Assembly (NCBI GenBank): GCA_009909085.1
Contig: JAAANX010000060.1
Span: forward strand, 1 to 38,179
Origin: Cyanobacteria bacterium GSL.Bin1
GTDB lineage: Bacteria > Cyanobacteriota > Cyanobacteriia > Cyanobacteriales > Rubidibacteraceae
Direction of reading: 5' to 3'
DNA length: 38,179 bases
Shown: one piece after another, positions 1-8,396 of the stretch
How the letters are laid out: every line of letters starts with the position of its first letter
How positions within the stretch are numbered: position 1 is the stretch's first letter
Position numbers and translations under genes: made by a program
The notes under the pieces: model-generated
Database searches by the model: none
What the model was told of the DNA's origin: nothing
What the model saw: the letters and a program-made list of their open reading frames with translations, nothing else

Positions 1-75
1 GACTCCACCAATAACTAAAGAATGATCTTGACCCAGTTGATGAATGTCATAACCATTGCCAACTCGAATGTTCAT
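1..75 (-). CDS. ispF: 2-C-methyl-D-erythritol 2,4-cyclodiphosphate synthase, N-terminal 25 residues (partial)
   Basis: Only the first 25 codons are in the window; the gene runs off the left edge. The start reads MNIRVGNGYDIHQLG, the IspF N-terminus, in which the Asp and His of the GYDIH motif (D10, H12) bind the catalytic metal. IspF makes the cyclic diphosphate intermediate of the MEP isoprenoid pathway in the cytosol. An AAGGA ribosome-binding site lies just upstream of the ATG at 75-73. It is divergent from the tRNA-Asp gene. The call rests on a short but characteristic stretch. Confidence 0.85.
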   Translation of the reverse strand, partial: MNIRVGNGYDIHQLGQDHSLVIGGV

Positions 76-141
76 TTCTGTTTTTCCTTTCACTGCTTCT
101 TCCTCATTATCGAGTGATTAGAAAAAATTTTGCCACAACGT

Positions 142-170
142 TTGACAAACCCAAAAATAATCGCTACCAT
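142..170 (+). promoter_or_regulatory. sigma-70-type promoter of tRNA-Asp
   Basis: A perfect -35 TTGACA (142-147), a 17-nt spacer and a -10-like TACCAT (165-170) end 16 nt before the mature tRNA 5' end. This predicts a start near 177 and a very short leader. It is the only good promoter match between the divergent ispF and the tRNA. Confidence 0.7.
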
Positions 171-186
171 AGTATTCGCGCTACAG

Positions 187-260
187 GGGACTGTAGTTCA
201 ACCGGTTAGAGCACTGCCCTGTCACGGCAGAAGTTGCGGGTTCGAATCCCGTCAGTCCCG
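187..260 (+). tRNA. tRNA-Asp (GTC anticodon)
   Basis: A full cloverleaf can be drawn. The acceptor GGGACTG (187-193) pairs with CAGTCCC (253-259), with discriminator G260. The anticodon stem CTGCC/GGCAG encloses loop CTGTCAC with anticodon GTC at 221-223. The T-loop is GTTCGAATC. No CCA is encoded. It decodes Asp GAC/GAU. Confidence 0.97.
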
Positions 261-287
261 TTGGTTATTGCCTTCTTTATTCTGATT

Positions 288-311
288 GAACTCCCTGTAT
301 TGATGGAGTTC
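288..311. terminator. Short hairpin between tRNA-Asp and the ubiB-like gene
   Basis: A 7-bp perfect stem GAACTCC/GGAGTTC (288-294 with 305-311) with a 10-nt loop sits 28 nt past the tRNA and about 90 nt past the stop of the convergent kinase gene. There is no clear T-run on either side, so its role as a terminator is only a guess from position. Confidence 0.3.
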
Positions 312-400
312 AAAAATGAGTGCTACTTATCTAATGAATCCCAACGCGGGAGGGAGTAGGCAACTTTCCCTAGTGTTTTTCTCATCTCCCTCATCCTCAT

Positions 401-2038
401 CTATTTCAAGCGACCGGAGCGCCAAATACTCAACAATAACCAAAACCCAATAAAACTGGCTGCAGCAAATAAGATGTTACTAATGAGCGAGAGCTGAGGC
501 GTTTGCGCATTGGAAGAAATAATGGCTGCGCCCATAATTAGAGAACCAACAATAATGCTAAAAGAAAGCCGATTCGCGGAATCATCCAAACTTCTTCGTA
601 GGGGTTCGAGTTCTCGGACATTGAAGTTCCAACTTAAAGTTTCTGAGGTAACGCGATCTAGGAATAATTCTAGCTGACGAGGACCTTGTAGAGATAAACT
701 TTTGAGATCGAGAGTGGTTCTTAAGAGTGTGGGAATGGGATTATTTCCTAAGATTTGGTTGCGAAATAAATCGGTCATTAAAGGTCGTACTTCGTAGAGT
801 AAATTAACCTCAGGATTAAACCCTCTTGCCACTCCTTCTAAATTGGCTAAACTTTTTGCATACAGTCCCATGTTACTGGGAAGCTTAACGTTGTTATTTC
901 GTGAAACTTCTAAAATTTCATAGAAAACTTCACTAAAATTAATTTGCGAAATACTAAGATTGTAATACTTGCGCAACATCCGATCATAGTCATTTTCTAA
1001 ATTAATTAAATTAACTGAATTAGCACTTTCTGATAACTCTAGAGTTAATTGGCTACAGCGCTGGGCATCAATATCAACAATTGCCAACAACATTTCAGTT
1101 AAAATTTGTTGGGTCCGCGGATCCAAGCGTCCAATCATCCCACAATCAATTAACGCCAGTCGTCCATCATCCAGATAAAAAATGTTTCCTGGATGGGGAT
1201 CAGCGTGAAAGAACCCATCAATATAAATTTGTTGAAAAAAGACACGAAAGAGAAGCGTTGTTAATTCCTGACGGCGTTTTTCTTCTTGAACTTTTGGTAA
1301 TTCAGCTTTTAATATCGGAGCACCATCAAGCCACTCCATAACGAGTAATTTTTCTGTAGTGATATCCCAATGAATCGCAGGAACAACGACTTCTTTCGGA
1401 TCAAACCAATTGCTATTTTCAAGATTGCGACGCAGTTGATCGGTATAGGTTGCTTCTTTGGTAAAATCAAGTTCAGCCCGCAGGGCATTGGTGAATTCTT
1501 CGGCTAAGGCTACCACATCGTAATCTTCCCCAAAGTCGGTACGAGCGACTAATTCCGCAATTCCTTTGATCAAAGAAATATCTTGGTCAACAACCTTATC
1601 AATTCCCGGACGTTGCACTTTGACTGCGACTTCCTGACCATTAGCGAGAGTTCCACGATGGGTTTGCGCGATCGAGCCGGCAGCAACGGGTTCTTGATTA
1701 AACTCGGAAAACACCTGATCTACCGGTGCTTTGAGTTGTTCCCGCAGCAGGGCTTCAATATTGGTCCAGGCTACTGGCGGAACATTCGCTTGGAGAGCAG
1801 TGAGAGCTTCGATATAATCAGGAGGAATGATGTCAGGACGAGTACTGAGCAGTTGCCCAAATTTAACGTAAACCGGTCCTAAATCGACTAAGATATTCCG
1901 CAGCACCGTTGGTGTCGGCAGTTCAGGGGCTTCAGCTTTCCCAACTGTGAGGAGGCGACGCATATAGTCCCAACCATTGCGGAAAACGACTTCTAAAATT
2001 TCTCGTTGACGACTGGTGTTTTGGGTAAGGAAGACCAC
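401..2038 (-). CDS. UbiB/ABC1 (ADCK) family protein kinase-like protein
   Basis: A 545-residue atypical kinase of the UbiB/ABC1 family; relatives support quinone (plastoquinone, ubiquinone) metabolism at membranes. Visible motifs are the KxGQ signature at 59-62, the Ala-rich nucleotide loop AAGSIAQ at 119-125, the ATP-binding Lys at about 140 (VAVK), the catalytic-loop-like HADPHPGN at 278-285 and DCG at 298-300 in the DFG position. Two hydrophobic segments close the C-terminus (about 490-510 and 518-540), which suggests membrane anchoring. The start is GTG (2038-2036); an in-frame TAA lies just two codons upstream, so no earlier start is possible. Length is normal for the cyanobacterial family. 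Substrate and true kinase activity are unknown. Confidence 0.9.
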   Translation of the reverse strand: MVFLTQNTSRQREILEVVFRNGWDYMRRLLTVGKAEAPELPTPTVLRNILVDLGPVYVKFGQLLSTRPDIIPPDYIEALTALQANVPPVAWTNIEALLREQLKAPVDQVFSEFNQEPVAAGSIAQTHRGTLANGQEVAVKVQRPGIDKVVDQDISLIKGIAELVARTDFGEDYDVVALAEEFTNALRAELDFTKEATYTDQLRRNLENSNWFDPKEVVVPAIHWDITTEKLLVMEWLDGAPILKAELPKVQEEKRRQELTTLLFRVFFQQIYIDGFFHADPHPGNIFYLDDGRLALIDCGMIGRLDPRTQQILTEMLLAIVDIDAQRCSQLTLELSESANSVNLINLENDYDRMLRKYYNLSISQINFSEVFYEILEVSRNNNVKLPSNMGLYAKSLANLEGVARGFNPEVNLLYEVRPLMTDLFRNQILGNNPIPTLLRTTLDLKSLSLQGPRQLELFLDRVTSETLSWNFNVRELEPLRRSLDDSANRLSFSIIVGSLIMGAAIISSNAQTPQLSLISNILFAAASFIGFWLLLSIWRSGRLK

Positions 2039-2093
2039 AGGTTATCTCTCGTGCGATATTCAACAATGTTACTCCCCCACTTATAACAGTTTG

Positions 2094-2210
2094 TCAAAGC
2101 GATTGTCCGCTTGTAGCTGTTGGAGGAGTTAGTGGGCTGCAATTGGCATTTTCCGCCTGCAAGTAATTAGCAAGTTTAATATCCTGAAGAAATTGCCAAT
2201 AATTTTCCAT
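2094..2210 (-). CDS. Small 38-residue ORF coupled to mscS
   Basis: The stop of the upstream mscS-like gene and the ATG of this ORF share one base in a TAATG overlap, the usual sign of translational coupling. The product starts MENYWQFLQDIKLANYLQAE and ends in a Ser/Thr/Pro-rich tail. There is no membrane segment and no motif I recognise. A chance ORF is possible because it is short and lacks independent support. Confidence 0.35.
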   Translation of the reverse strand: MENYWQFLQDIKLANYLQAENANCSPLTPPTATSGQSL

Positions 2211-3286
2211 TAGTCACTTTTTAAATAATGAACTTGTGTAGGATAAGCGATTTCAATACCTTGAGCTTCAAAACATTCTTTGATGGCAAAATTAATTTTT
2301 TGCTGCGCATCCATATAAGCAGTGTAATCTGGGGTTTCCATATAATACACCGTTTCAAAATTCAGACTAAAATCTCCATAAGAGCTAAAATGGCACCGAT
2401 CAAAGCGCGTGTTTTCTATATTATTAATCATCTCGTGAATCAATTCAGGAATGATTTGTAATTGTTCTAATCCAGTTTCATAAGTGACGCCGAGGGTAAA
2501 AACAATGCGACGCTCTTCCATTCGCTTATAATTGTGAATCCGAGAACTAGTTAAGTCACTATTGGATAAAATTAACTCTTCGCCGCTCAGACTGCGAAGG
2601 CGAGTCGTTTTAATCCCAATGTGTTCTACTGTACCAATTAGATCGCCAACGATAATAAAATCGCCAATTTTAACTGGGCGATCGAGCAAGATGGAAAAAT
2701 AACTAAAGAGTTCTTGGAAAACCCCTTGCGCTGCTAAAGCAATGGCAATACCGCCGATACCTAAGCTAGCGATTAATGCAGAAATATTAAAGCCAAGATT
2801 GCCTAATAAGAAAATGATGCCGATTGTCCAAGTAACAATTCTCAGTGCTGGCGAAAGAATGGCAATACTTTGTTCACGGGCTTCATCGTCTTCTCCTTTT
2901 AACCAGTAGGTCGCTAAGAAATACTCAATAACATTGCCAATAAAACGAATGCCAATAAAAGTAGCAAGAATTAAACCAATGACATCAATCGATTGATTTA
3001 GAATTGGATGTAATTCTAAATTACGAATACTAATATAAAGTACCCCCAGATAGAGTAAAGGGGTAAGAGAATTCTGAAATATTTTGAGTAAACGGCTATT
3101 TAAACCAATATGAGAATGATTGATCCATTTTCTGAGTCGCTTCAGAATAAATCCTTTCAAAATAAAATTAATAATCAGAATACCAATCAGAAACATGAAT
3201 AAAGCCAAGAGGTATTCCGAAACAAAGTTATTTAAAATTTCGTAGCCTAAAAATCTTTGTATTGTTTGTTGTACTTGTCGATTCAT
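2210..3286 (-). CDS. MscS-family mechanosensitive channel
   Basis: A small-conductance mechanosensitive channel-type protein of the inner membrane that would release solutes on hypo-osmotic shock. Four hydrophobic segments fill the first ~190 residues. They are followed by the family's pore-lining and hinge region (GIGGIAIALAAQ) and the beta domain (PVKIGDFIIVGDLIGTVEHIG). The C-terminal alpha/beta domain follows. I place the start at the ATG at 3286-3284, giving 358 residues, because a GGAG site lies 8 nt upstream; an in-frame ATG seven codons earlier (3307) lacks such a site. A 38-codon ORF overlaps its stop. Ion selectivity cannot be read from the sequence. Confidence 0.88.
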   Translation of the reverse strand: MNRQVQQTIQRFLGYEILNNFVSEYLLALFMFLIGILIINFILKGFILKRLRKWINHSHIGLNSRLLKIFQNSLTPLLYLGVLYISIRNLELHPILNQSIDVIGLILATFIGIRFIGNVIEYFLATYWLKGEDDEAREQSIAILSPALRIVTWTIGIIFLLGNLGFNISALIASLGIGGIAIALAAQGVFQELFSYFSILLDRPVKIGDFIIVGDLIGTVEHIGIKTTRLRSLSGEELILSNSDLTSSRIHNYKRMEERRIVFTLGVTYETGLEQLQIIPELIHEMINNIENTRFDRCHFSSYGDFSLNFETVYYMETPDYTAYMDAQQKINFAIKECFEAQGIEIAYPTQVHYLKSD

Positions 3287-3307
3287 AAAAAGCACTCCAT
3301 GTACCAC

Positions 3308-3759
3308 TAATTAACTCTCAGCCGTGTGGTAGCTAACTAAGATAACAGCGATCTCACTTAATATTCCCTTCAGCAGTTTATCAATTTTGTCCGTCATTTG
3401 CATAACCTGATAGCGTCACCTCAGCAATTATGCTTTATTACTATAAGTGCTGATGAAAAATCCTAAAATTGTATAACACTTTTTCCAAGTAATTGATTAA
3501 CTTAATCTAACCTTCATATAACTCAGAAAATTTTAACAACTTTATCAAGTTCGGGAGTCGCTATCATCTCCAGTTACTTCTTTCAAGATTACCTACAGTT
3601 TCATTGGATTTTAAAAAGTTTTTTAAATCACACCTTGAACATAAATATAATTTGCAAAATGAATATAACTGGCAGTTACTTTGGATAATTACACTGAAGT
3701 ACCGGACGAGAATCTGTGTTATATTTCTATTTGTATTTGCTTTAGATCACTAAAATTAC
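3308..3759. other. Gene-free AT-rich stretch
   Basis: About 450 bases between the divergent mscS-like gene and the PATAN fragment. It is AT-rich with no coding signal on either strand. It must hold the mscS promoter and the old promoter of the motility locus, but I cannot assign -35/-10 elements with confidence. Confidence 0.4.
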
Positions 3760-4162
3760 ATGACTGAAAGCTTACATTTTACCTCATCTGAGTTTCTAGC
3801 TACCCAACAAGCAAGTGGAGAAATTCATAACTCGTTTCAACTTTTCAAGGAATTATCAAATCGGAGTGGCGTTCTAGAAATTTCTAGAGAAAACATTAAC
3901 TGGATCGTTTATCTCGAAAAAGGTCAACTCCAATATGCCTCGATGTCCGTTCAATCTGTAGAAGAGTTAACCTACCATCTTCAGTGTTTGGGCTGCAAAG
4001 CAGCAGTGGAAGCATTGAAGACAGCAAAATCTTTGGAAAATACCCGAAATTCTCTAGAAGGAATGTCTCTTGACAGTATTTTGCACTGGTTAAGCAGACA
4101 AGAATTTCTGAATGCAGAAGAAGTTTCAAAGGTGACCGAACAAGTGAGCAGAGAAGCATTAG
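3760..4162 (+). pseudogene. PATAN (DUF4388) half of a PatA/PilG-type response regulator, truncated
   Basis: The first ~134 residues resemble the PATAN domain that begins cyanobacterial PatA, PixG and PilG-type response regulators. These act with CheY, CheW, MCP and CheA homologues in phototaxis and type IV pilus control. The frame is open from the ATG at 3760 and similarity stops near residue 134 (EVSREAL), where IS200/IS605-type sequence begins. The frame then runs out at 4236 through GC-rich transposon-end sequence with no receiver domain. Family members carry a receiver domain after PATAN, so the gene is broken. A stable isolated PATAN domain could still be made. Confidence 0.72.
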
Positions 4163-4636
4163 CTTGTCGCGGGGAAGCCCCGTCCTCACGCTTTGCTCCG
4201 GTCTGCCGTAGGCGAGTGACGGGACGGGACGTATAAACGTCTGGGGAGACCCCAGACGACAGCCCCTCATGAGGAGCGGTGAGTCGAGGGTTTCGACAGC
4301 CTGAAAACGAACACTCTCCCTCTGTGTTATGGTATTTATATTAATTTCTTTTTACCCTAATGCTTCAAGTCGTCAAAGTCAGATTATACCCCGACCACGA
4401 ACAGCGACAGTCGCTAGAACAAAGTTTTGGCAACTGTCGCTTCGTTTGGAATTGGGGTCTTAACCAGATCAACACGACCTACAAGGAGACGGGTAAAGGG
4501 ATTTCTAGCTACGACATCAAGAAACAATTACCCGAATAAAAAAAAGAATTTGACTGGTTAAAGCTGACCTACTCTCAGTGTCTCCAGCAAGTTTGCATTA
4601 ATCTGGGAACTACCTTTAAGAACTTCTTTGAGTACT
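4163..4636 (+). mobile_element. Truncated IS200/IS605-family element with tnpB 5' fragment
   Basis: A GC-rich left end with strong hairpins (CGTCTGGGG-AGA-CCCCAGACG at 4238-4258; CGGGG-AAG-CCCCG at 4170-4182; an imperfect pair around 4181-4227) is followed by the first ~92 codons of a TnpB-like protein starting at 4360 (MLQVVKVRLYPDHEQ). This is the RNA-guided-nuclease family of such elements. Codon 60 (4537-4539) is TAA where related proteins usually have Leu (PELKKEF), a one-base nonsense change. Similarity ends near 4636, so about three quarters of tnpB and the right end are missing. The element is dead and flanked by two halves of a motility locus. Confidence 0.75.
4360..4636 (+). pseudogene. 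tnpB: tnpB fragment (nonsense at codon 60, 3' end deleted)
   Basis: Reads as the TnpB N-terminus (RLYPDHEQRQSLEQSFGNCR, then FVWNWGLNQ), in-frame TAA at 4537, then KKEFDWLKLTYSQCLQQV and TTFKNFFE. After that the same frame passes directly into the Hpt domain of cheA. The catalytic RuvC-like and zinc-ribbon parts are absent. No companion tnpA is present. Confidence 0.75.
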
Positions 4637-7402
4637 GCGATCAGCTAGAGTCTGCTCTCTTAGGCATTGCTGAGCAAGGGGTTGATTTAAAAGAGTTTGA
4701 TGCTGCAGCACGAGCCGCTCACTCCATTAAAGGGGGGTCTGCGATGATGGGCTTTGATGCCTTCAGTCGCACTGCTCATTCGTTAGAAGATTACCTGAAA
4801 ATCCTCCAAGCCCGATTTCAGACAATCGAAATTAATACCCAATTGGAAACGCTATTACTGCAAGGGGTGGACTGCTTGCGGGCAATTGGCGAACAATATC
4901 GTCAGGGAAATTCCCCCCCCGCAAGACTGGCTCGATCAGCAAGCGACACAGACCTTTGCTCCTTTGCGAGAGCACTTGGGAGAGTTAACCGAAGCGGATG
5001 AAACGGCACTCTTGTCCAAGGAAGAAGACGCCAATGTGGCCGATCTCCTCTTTGGCAGCGGGGTGGAAGATGCTTTAGAACAGTTAAGAAAACAGTCGAC
5101 GCTTTTGTCTTCAACCGAATTGGCGACTGTTGTTAAAACAACCGCCGAGGAATTAGCAGACTTTGGGCGGATGATTGAATGTGAGCCCTTTGTCAGCTTA
5201 TGTGAGTCGGTACAGCAGCATCTCAATGAAGTTTCCTTGGCGCAATTGCGATCATTAACCCGCAGCGCGATCGCGCAATGGGAGCGCTCGCAAGCCTTGA
5301 TTCAACTGGGACGTTACGATCATCTCCCGACTGAACTCGATACCAGCGAAGTCATTGCTGAAGAAACCCAAGAATGGGAGATTCCCGATCTCGATGACTT
5401 AGATCCCAGCGCGATCGAGGAGTTACAGGCAGCGACGGCAGAAGAAGAATGGGAAATTCCCGATTTTGATGATTTAGATCTACCCGTATTCGTAGAACAG
5501 GAAGAAAATGTGGCAGTGCCATCAGCCGAGTCAACTGTTGTCGCTACCAAAGAAAACCAAGAACTGCCGGTTCCTGCACAACGAGAAGATACAACAGTGC
5601 GGGTGTCTGTGCAACAACTGGCTCGAATTAATACCCTGTTTGGCCGTTTAATTCTAGAGCGGGAATTGGTCAATTCCCGGATGTCAGAGTTAGAGGAGTT
5701 TGTCAATCTCAGTAAATCGAGAACCCAGCAACTGGAACAAGCGAATGTCCAACTGCGCAAATGGTATGACAAACTCAACTATGAAAGTGTTACGGTGTCG
5801 AACTTTCCTCGCGCAGAAACCGAAGGCTTTGACACCTTAGAGATGGATCGCTACAGTGACTTACACCTGCTGTTCCAAGAGCAAATGGAAACCATTGTCC
5901 AGCTACAAGAGGTTACCAGTGACCTGGAAGTGAGTTCCCGAGAAGTCACACAAGCAATGGGAGAACTGAACTTTACCACGAGTGATTTGCAGCGGGGCAT
6001 TACCCGCGTACAAACTCGTTCCTTTTCCGAAGCGGTGAAGGGATTTCGGCGGGTCATCCGAGACTTATCTGTCCAGTATGACAAACCGGTTACTATTGAG
6101 ATTCAAGGCGAAAATACCCTCATTGATCGCGCAGCCTTTGAAGCCCTTTCTGCCCCGCTCAATCACCTGCTGCGCAATGCCTTTGACCACGGGATTGAAG
6201 ACCCCCAAACCCGCGTTGCCCAAGGAAAACCCGAGCAAGGAAAAATTACCCTCAATGCCGTGAATCAGGGGAACAAAACCATGATTTCCATTACCGATGA
6301 TGGGGGTGGCATTGATCGGGAAAAAATTAAGGCTCGCCTGAAAACGATGGGCATTTCCCAAGAAGAGTTAGCCCAACTCAGCGATCAAGATCTTCTGGAT
6401 TCGATTTTTGCCCCTGGCTTTTCCACCGCTGAGCGCGTCACCGAATTATCGGGGCGCGGTGTGGGCATGGATGTTGTTCGCACCAACTTAGAAAAAATTC
6501 GCGGTGAAGTCCATGTGGACACAAAATTAGGTGTCGGAACCACATTTAGAATCAGTTTTCCTCTCTCTGTCTCCATTGCGCGGGTGGCAATTGTCGAAAG
6601 TGCCGGCTTAGTCTTTGCCCTTCCTGTGGAGATGGTGAAAGCTTTTGCCCCCTCAGAGGCATCAGGAGAAATGGTTTGGAATGGTGAGAACGTTCCCGTA
6701 ACCAGTCTAGAGAGTTGGTCCCGCTTTAATCGAACCGTCAAATCCTTTGTCATGGCAGGAACGGCAACGCTCGATCGCGCCACCGTTTTAATTGTTAATT
6801 ATCGGGGAAGTTGGCGCGGTATTCGGGTGGATCGCTTCTGGCGAGAACAAGAAGTGGCGTTACGGAGTGTCGATAGCCCCTTACCGTTACCCCCTGGAAT
6901 TACTGGTTCTACTGTTTTAGGGGATGGTCGTCCCATTCCCCTGGTCGATCCGGTGCAACTCTTAAATTGGTTCCAACAACCCCAAGCGGAAAGTAAAGCC
7001 ACTGTTGATGTTCCGGTTCACGATGATTCCTTAAAGGCTGACACCATTTTAATTATTGACGACTCGATTCATGTCCGTCGTTACCTCGCGATCGCGCTGG
7101 AAAAAGCCGGCTATCAAGTGGAACAAGCCAAAGATGGACAAGAAGCGGTTGAGAAAGTCTTTAGTGGTTTACCAATCAAAGCAGCGATTTGCGATATCGA
7201 AATGCCTCGCTTAGATGGTTATGGCGTTTTAGGTGAAATTAAAAATCACCCTGAATTTAAACAGTTACCCATTGCCATGCTGACTTCTCGGGGCAATGAA
7301 AAACACCGTAAACTCGCGATGAAACTAGGAGCATCGGCTTATTTTTCTAAACCCTATAATGAACAAGACTTACTGAGTACCCTAGCGACCATGATTGGCT
7401 AA
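4637..7402 (+). pseudogene. CheA-type hybrid histidine kinase (PilL/PixL-like), 5'-truncated and frameshifted
   Basis: Domain order is Hpt, acidic linker, dimerisation helices, HATPase, CheW-like, receiver. The Hpt phosphoryl His is codon 4720-4722 (AAHSIKGG). In the long second frame the ATP site shows NAFDHG (~426-432), DDGGG (~472) and GRGVGMDVV (~523), and the receiver shows Asp pairs near 721 and phospho-Asp near 770 (CDIEMP) with the KPY Lys. Two defects are visible. The N-terminus is fused to a tnpB remnant with no start codon or ribosome site. A C8 run (4913-4920) shifts the frame; seven C would join Hpt and kinase as GNSPPQDW. The linker holds two copies of an acidic EWEIPDxDDLD motif 25 residues apart. 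Such kinases phosphorylate CheY/PatA-type regulators for motility; the partner genes are missing here. Confidence 0.85.
5372..5479 (+). repeat. Duplicated acidic motif in the CheA linker
   Basis: The 11-residue motif EWEIPDLDDLD (codons from 5372) recurs as EWEIPDFDDLD (from 5447), exactly 75 nt later. Both lie in the low-complexity acidic linker between Hpt and the dimerisation region. Codon differences at most third positions indicate an old duplication kept at protein level. A docking role is conceivable but not shown. Confidence 0.7.
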
Positions 7403-7411
7403 AACACAGGC

Positions 7412-7472
7412 AGAGGGGAGGCCAGAGTGACGAGTTCATTACCATTGAACTCAACTCCCCAACTTCCCCTCT
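7412..7472. terminator. Nested hairpin between convergent cheA remnant and small basic-protein gene
   Basis: Outer arms AGAGGGGA (7412-7419) and TCCCCTCT (7465-7472) enclose an inner perfect hairpin GAGTTCA-TTACCAT-TGAACTC (7432-7452). It sits between two convergent genes, so a bidirectional terminator is likely, though T-runs are weak. Confidence 0.45.
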
Positions 7473-7511
7473 TCAAATTAGGCTTTTGTCAGCATAGGCA
7501 ACGGAGTGGGC

Positions 7512-7694
7512 TTATTCGGCTGCCCCACTATTATCGCTTTCATTATTACTGTTGCTGTTGCTGGTATTGTTGTTATTTCCACCGGAGAACCGACGACCTC
7601 TTTGGAAATTTCCGGTTGATTTTTTCCGGAACTGTCTTGCATAAGCAAGATTACGAGCTGCTTTTTCTTTTTTCTGATTCCGACGTTTAGCCAT
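7512..7694 (-). CDS. Small very basic protein with Asn/Ser-rich tail
   Basis: Sixty residues. The first half is highly basic (MAKRRNQKKEKAARNLAYAR, then QFRKK), as in ribosome- or RNA-associated proteins. The second half is rich in Gly, Asn and Ser and ends acidic. The start is the ATG at 7694-7692, 8 nt after AAGGAG; a TTG two codons upstream is less likely. It lies downstream of the rbp gene on the same strand, separated from it by a strong terminator, so it probably has its own promoter or is read by leak-through. An RNA-binding role is inferred only from charge and context. It does not resemble ribosomal protein S21, which often follows rbp in cyanobacteria. Confidence 0.7.
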   Translation of the reverse strand: MAKRRNQKKEKAARNLAYARQFRKKSTGNFQRGRRFSGGNNNNTSNSNSNNESDNSGAAE

Positions 7695-7716
7695 TCTCAA
7701 TTCTCCTTATTCAAAT

Positions 7717-7769
7717 TAAAAAACGCTTTCAGAAAGCCTGATTACATCTTATGGGCTCTCTAAAAGCGT
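7717..7769 (-). terminator. Rho-independent terminator of the rbp gene
   Basis: On the minus strand a 16-bp stem (7769-7754 with 7738-7723, two G-U wobbles) is followed by a T6 run (7722-7717). It lies 21 nt past the rbp stop and before the next small gene. Confidence 0.85.
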
Positions 7770-7789
7770 CGTTTGCTCAATTCAATACT

Positions 7790-8077
7790 TTAGAAACGTC
7801 TGTTTCTGCGACCGCCGCCAAATGAGCCTTTATTTTCGCGGGGACGAGCGGGGTTTACTTTGAGTTCACGACCCATCCATTCTGCACCATCTAGTTCAGA
7901 AATCGCATTCGATTCTTCAGTTTCCGATGACATTTCAACAAAACCAAATCCTCTCATCCGACCTGTCTCACGGTCAGTAGGGAGATGGACGCGCTTAACT
8001 GTGCCGTATTCTGCAAAAACTTCGCTTAAGTCGTCTTGAGTTACGGAGTAGTCGAGATTACCGACATAAATTGACAT
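7790..8077 (-). CDS. RRM-type RNA-binding protein (cyanobacterial Rbp family)
   Basis: A 95-residue protein made of one RNA-recognition motif and a short Gly/Arg-rich tail. RNP2 is IYVGNL (3-8) and RNP1 is RGFGFVEM (42-49), with the aromatic residues needed for RNA stacking present. Proteins of this family are often cold-induced and act in mRNA handling or mRNA localisation in cyanobacteria. The ~300-nt stretch upstream without genes may hold a long 5' leader, which is common for cold-responsive rbp genes, but no element can be assigned. A strong terminator follows the gene, so it is probably monocistronic. Confidence 0.93.
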   Translation of the reverse strand: MSIYVGNLDYSVTQDDLSEVFAEYGTVKRVHLPTDRETGRMRGFGFVEMSSETEESNAISELDGAEWMGRELKVNPARPRENKGSFGGGRRNRRF

Positions 8078-8396
8078 TGATGAAGATTCTCCTCAATCAG
8101 ATATTGTGTAGTGAGGCAAGATCTTGGAGAGAGTCTGTCAATACGAAGCTGGAAAAAACTATCAATACTGAAACCAAACGTAGTCACCGATCTTTGTTCT
8201 CAAGATTAATTTTAGCAGCCTCTTTTGAAATCGGCAACTCTATTTTGATTTTTTTAAGAAAGGTTACTTTTTCATTCTTCTTGAGAAGTGCAATCTCAGA
8301 AGTATAAAGCTAACCTTTATTTTTTGAGGACGGTTTCCGTCGGAATTGTTAATAAATTGTTACCTTAATTAGAGATGATCACTTAGTTTAGTACAG
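8078..8396. other. Divergent intergenic region between rbp and a membrane-protein gene
   Basis: About 320 bases without a convincing gene; a 78-codon plus-strand frame here looks like chance. It contains a perfect GACGG-TTT-CCGTC hairpin (8329-8341) near the plus-strand gene. It must carry both promoters and possibly a leader of rbp. Confidence 0.4.

Noticed and set aside
3896-4270. 124-codon minus-strand frame
   Set aside because: It is antisense to the PATAN fragment and the IS end and shows no protein-like features.
4886-4888. Start codon of an independent 838-residue CheA
   Set aside because: It is an internal TTG inside the Hpt-frame sequence with no ribosome site; the true gene extends upstream past a frameshift.
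7427-7690. 87-codon plus-strand frame rich in Tyr and Cys
   Set aside because: It is the complement of the Asn-rich tail of the small basic-protein gene, which has a ribosome site and plausible composition.
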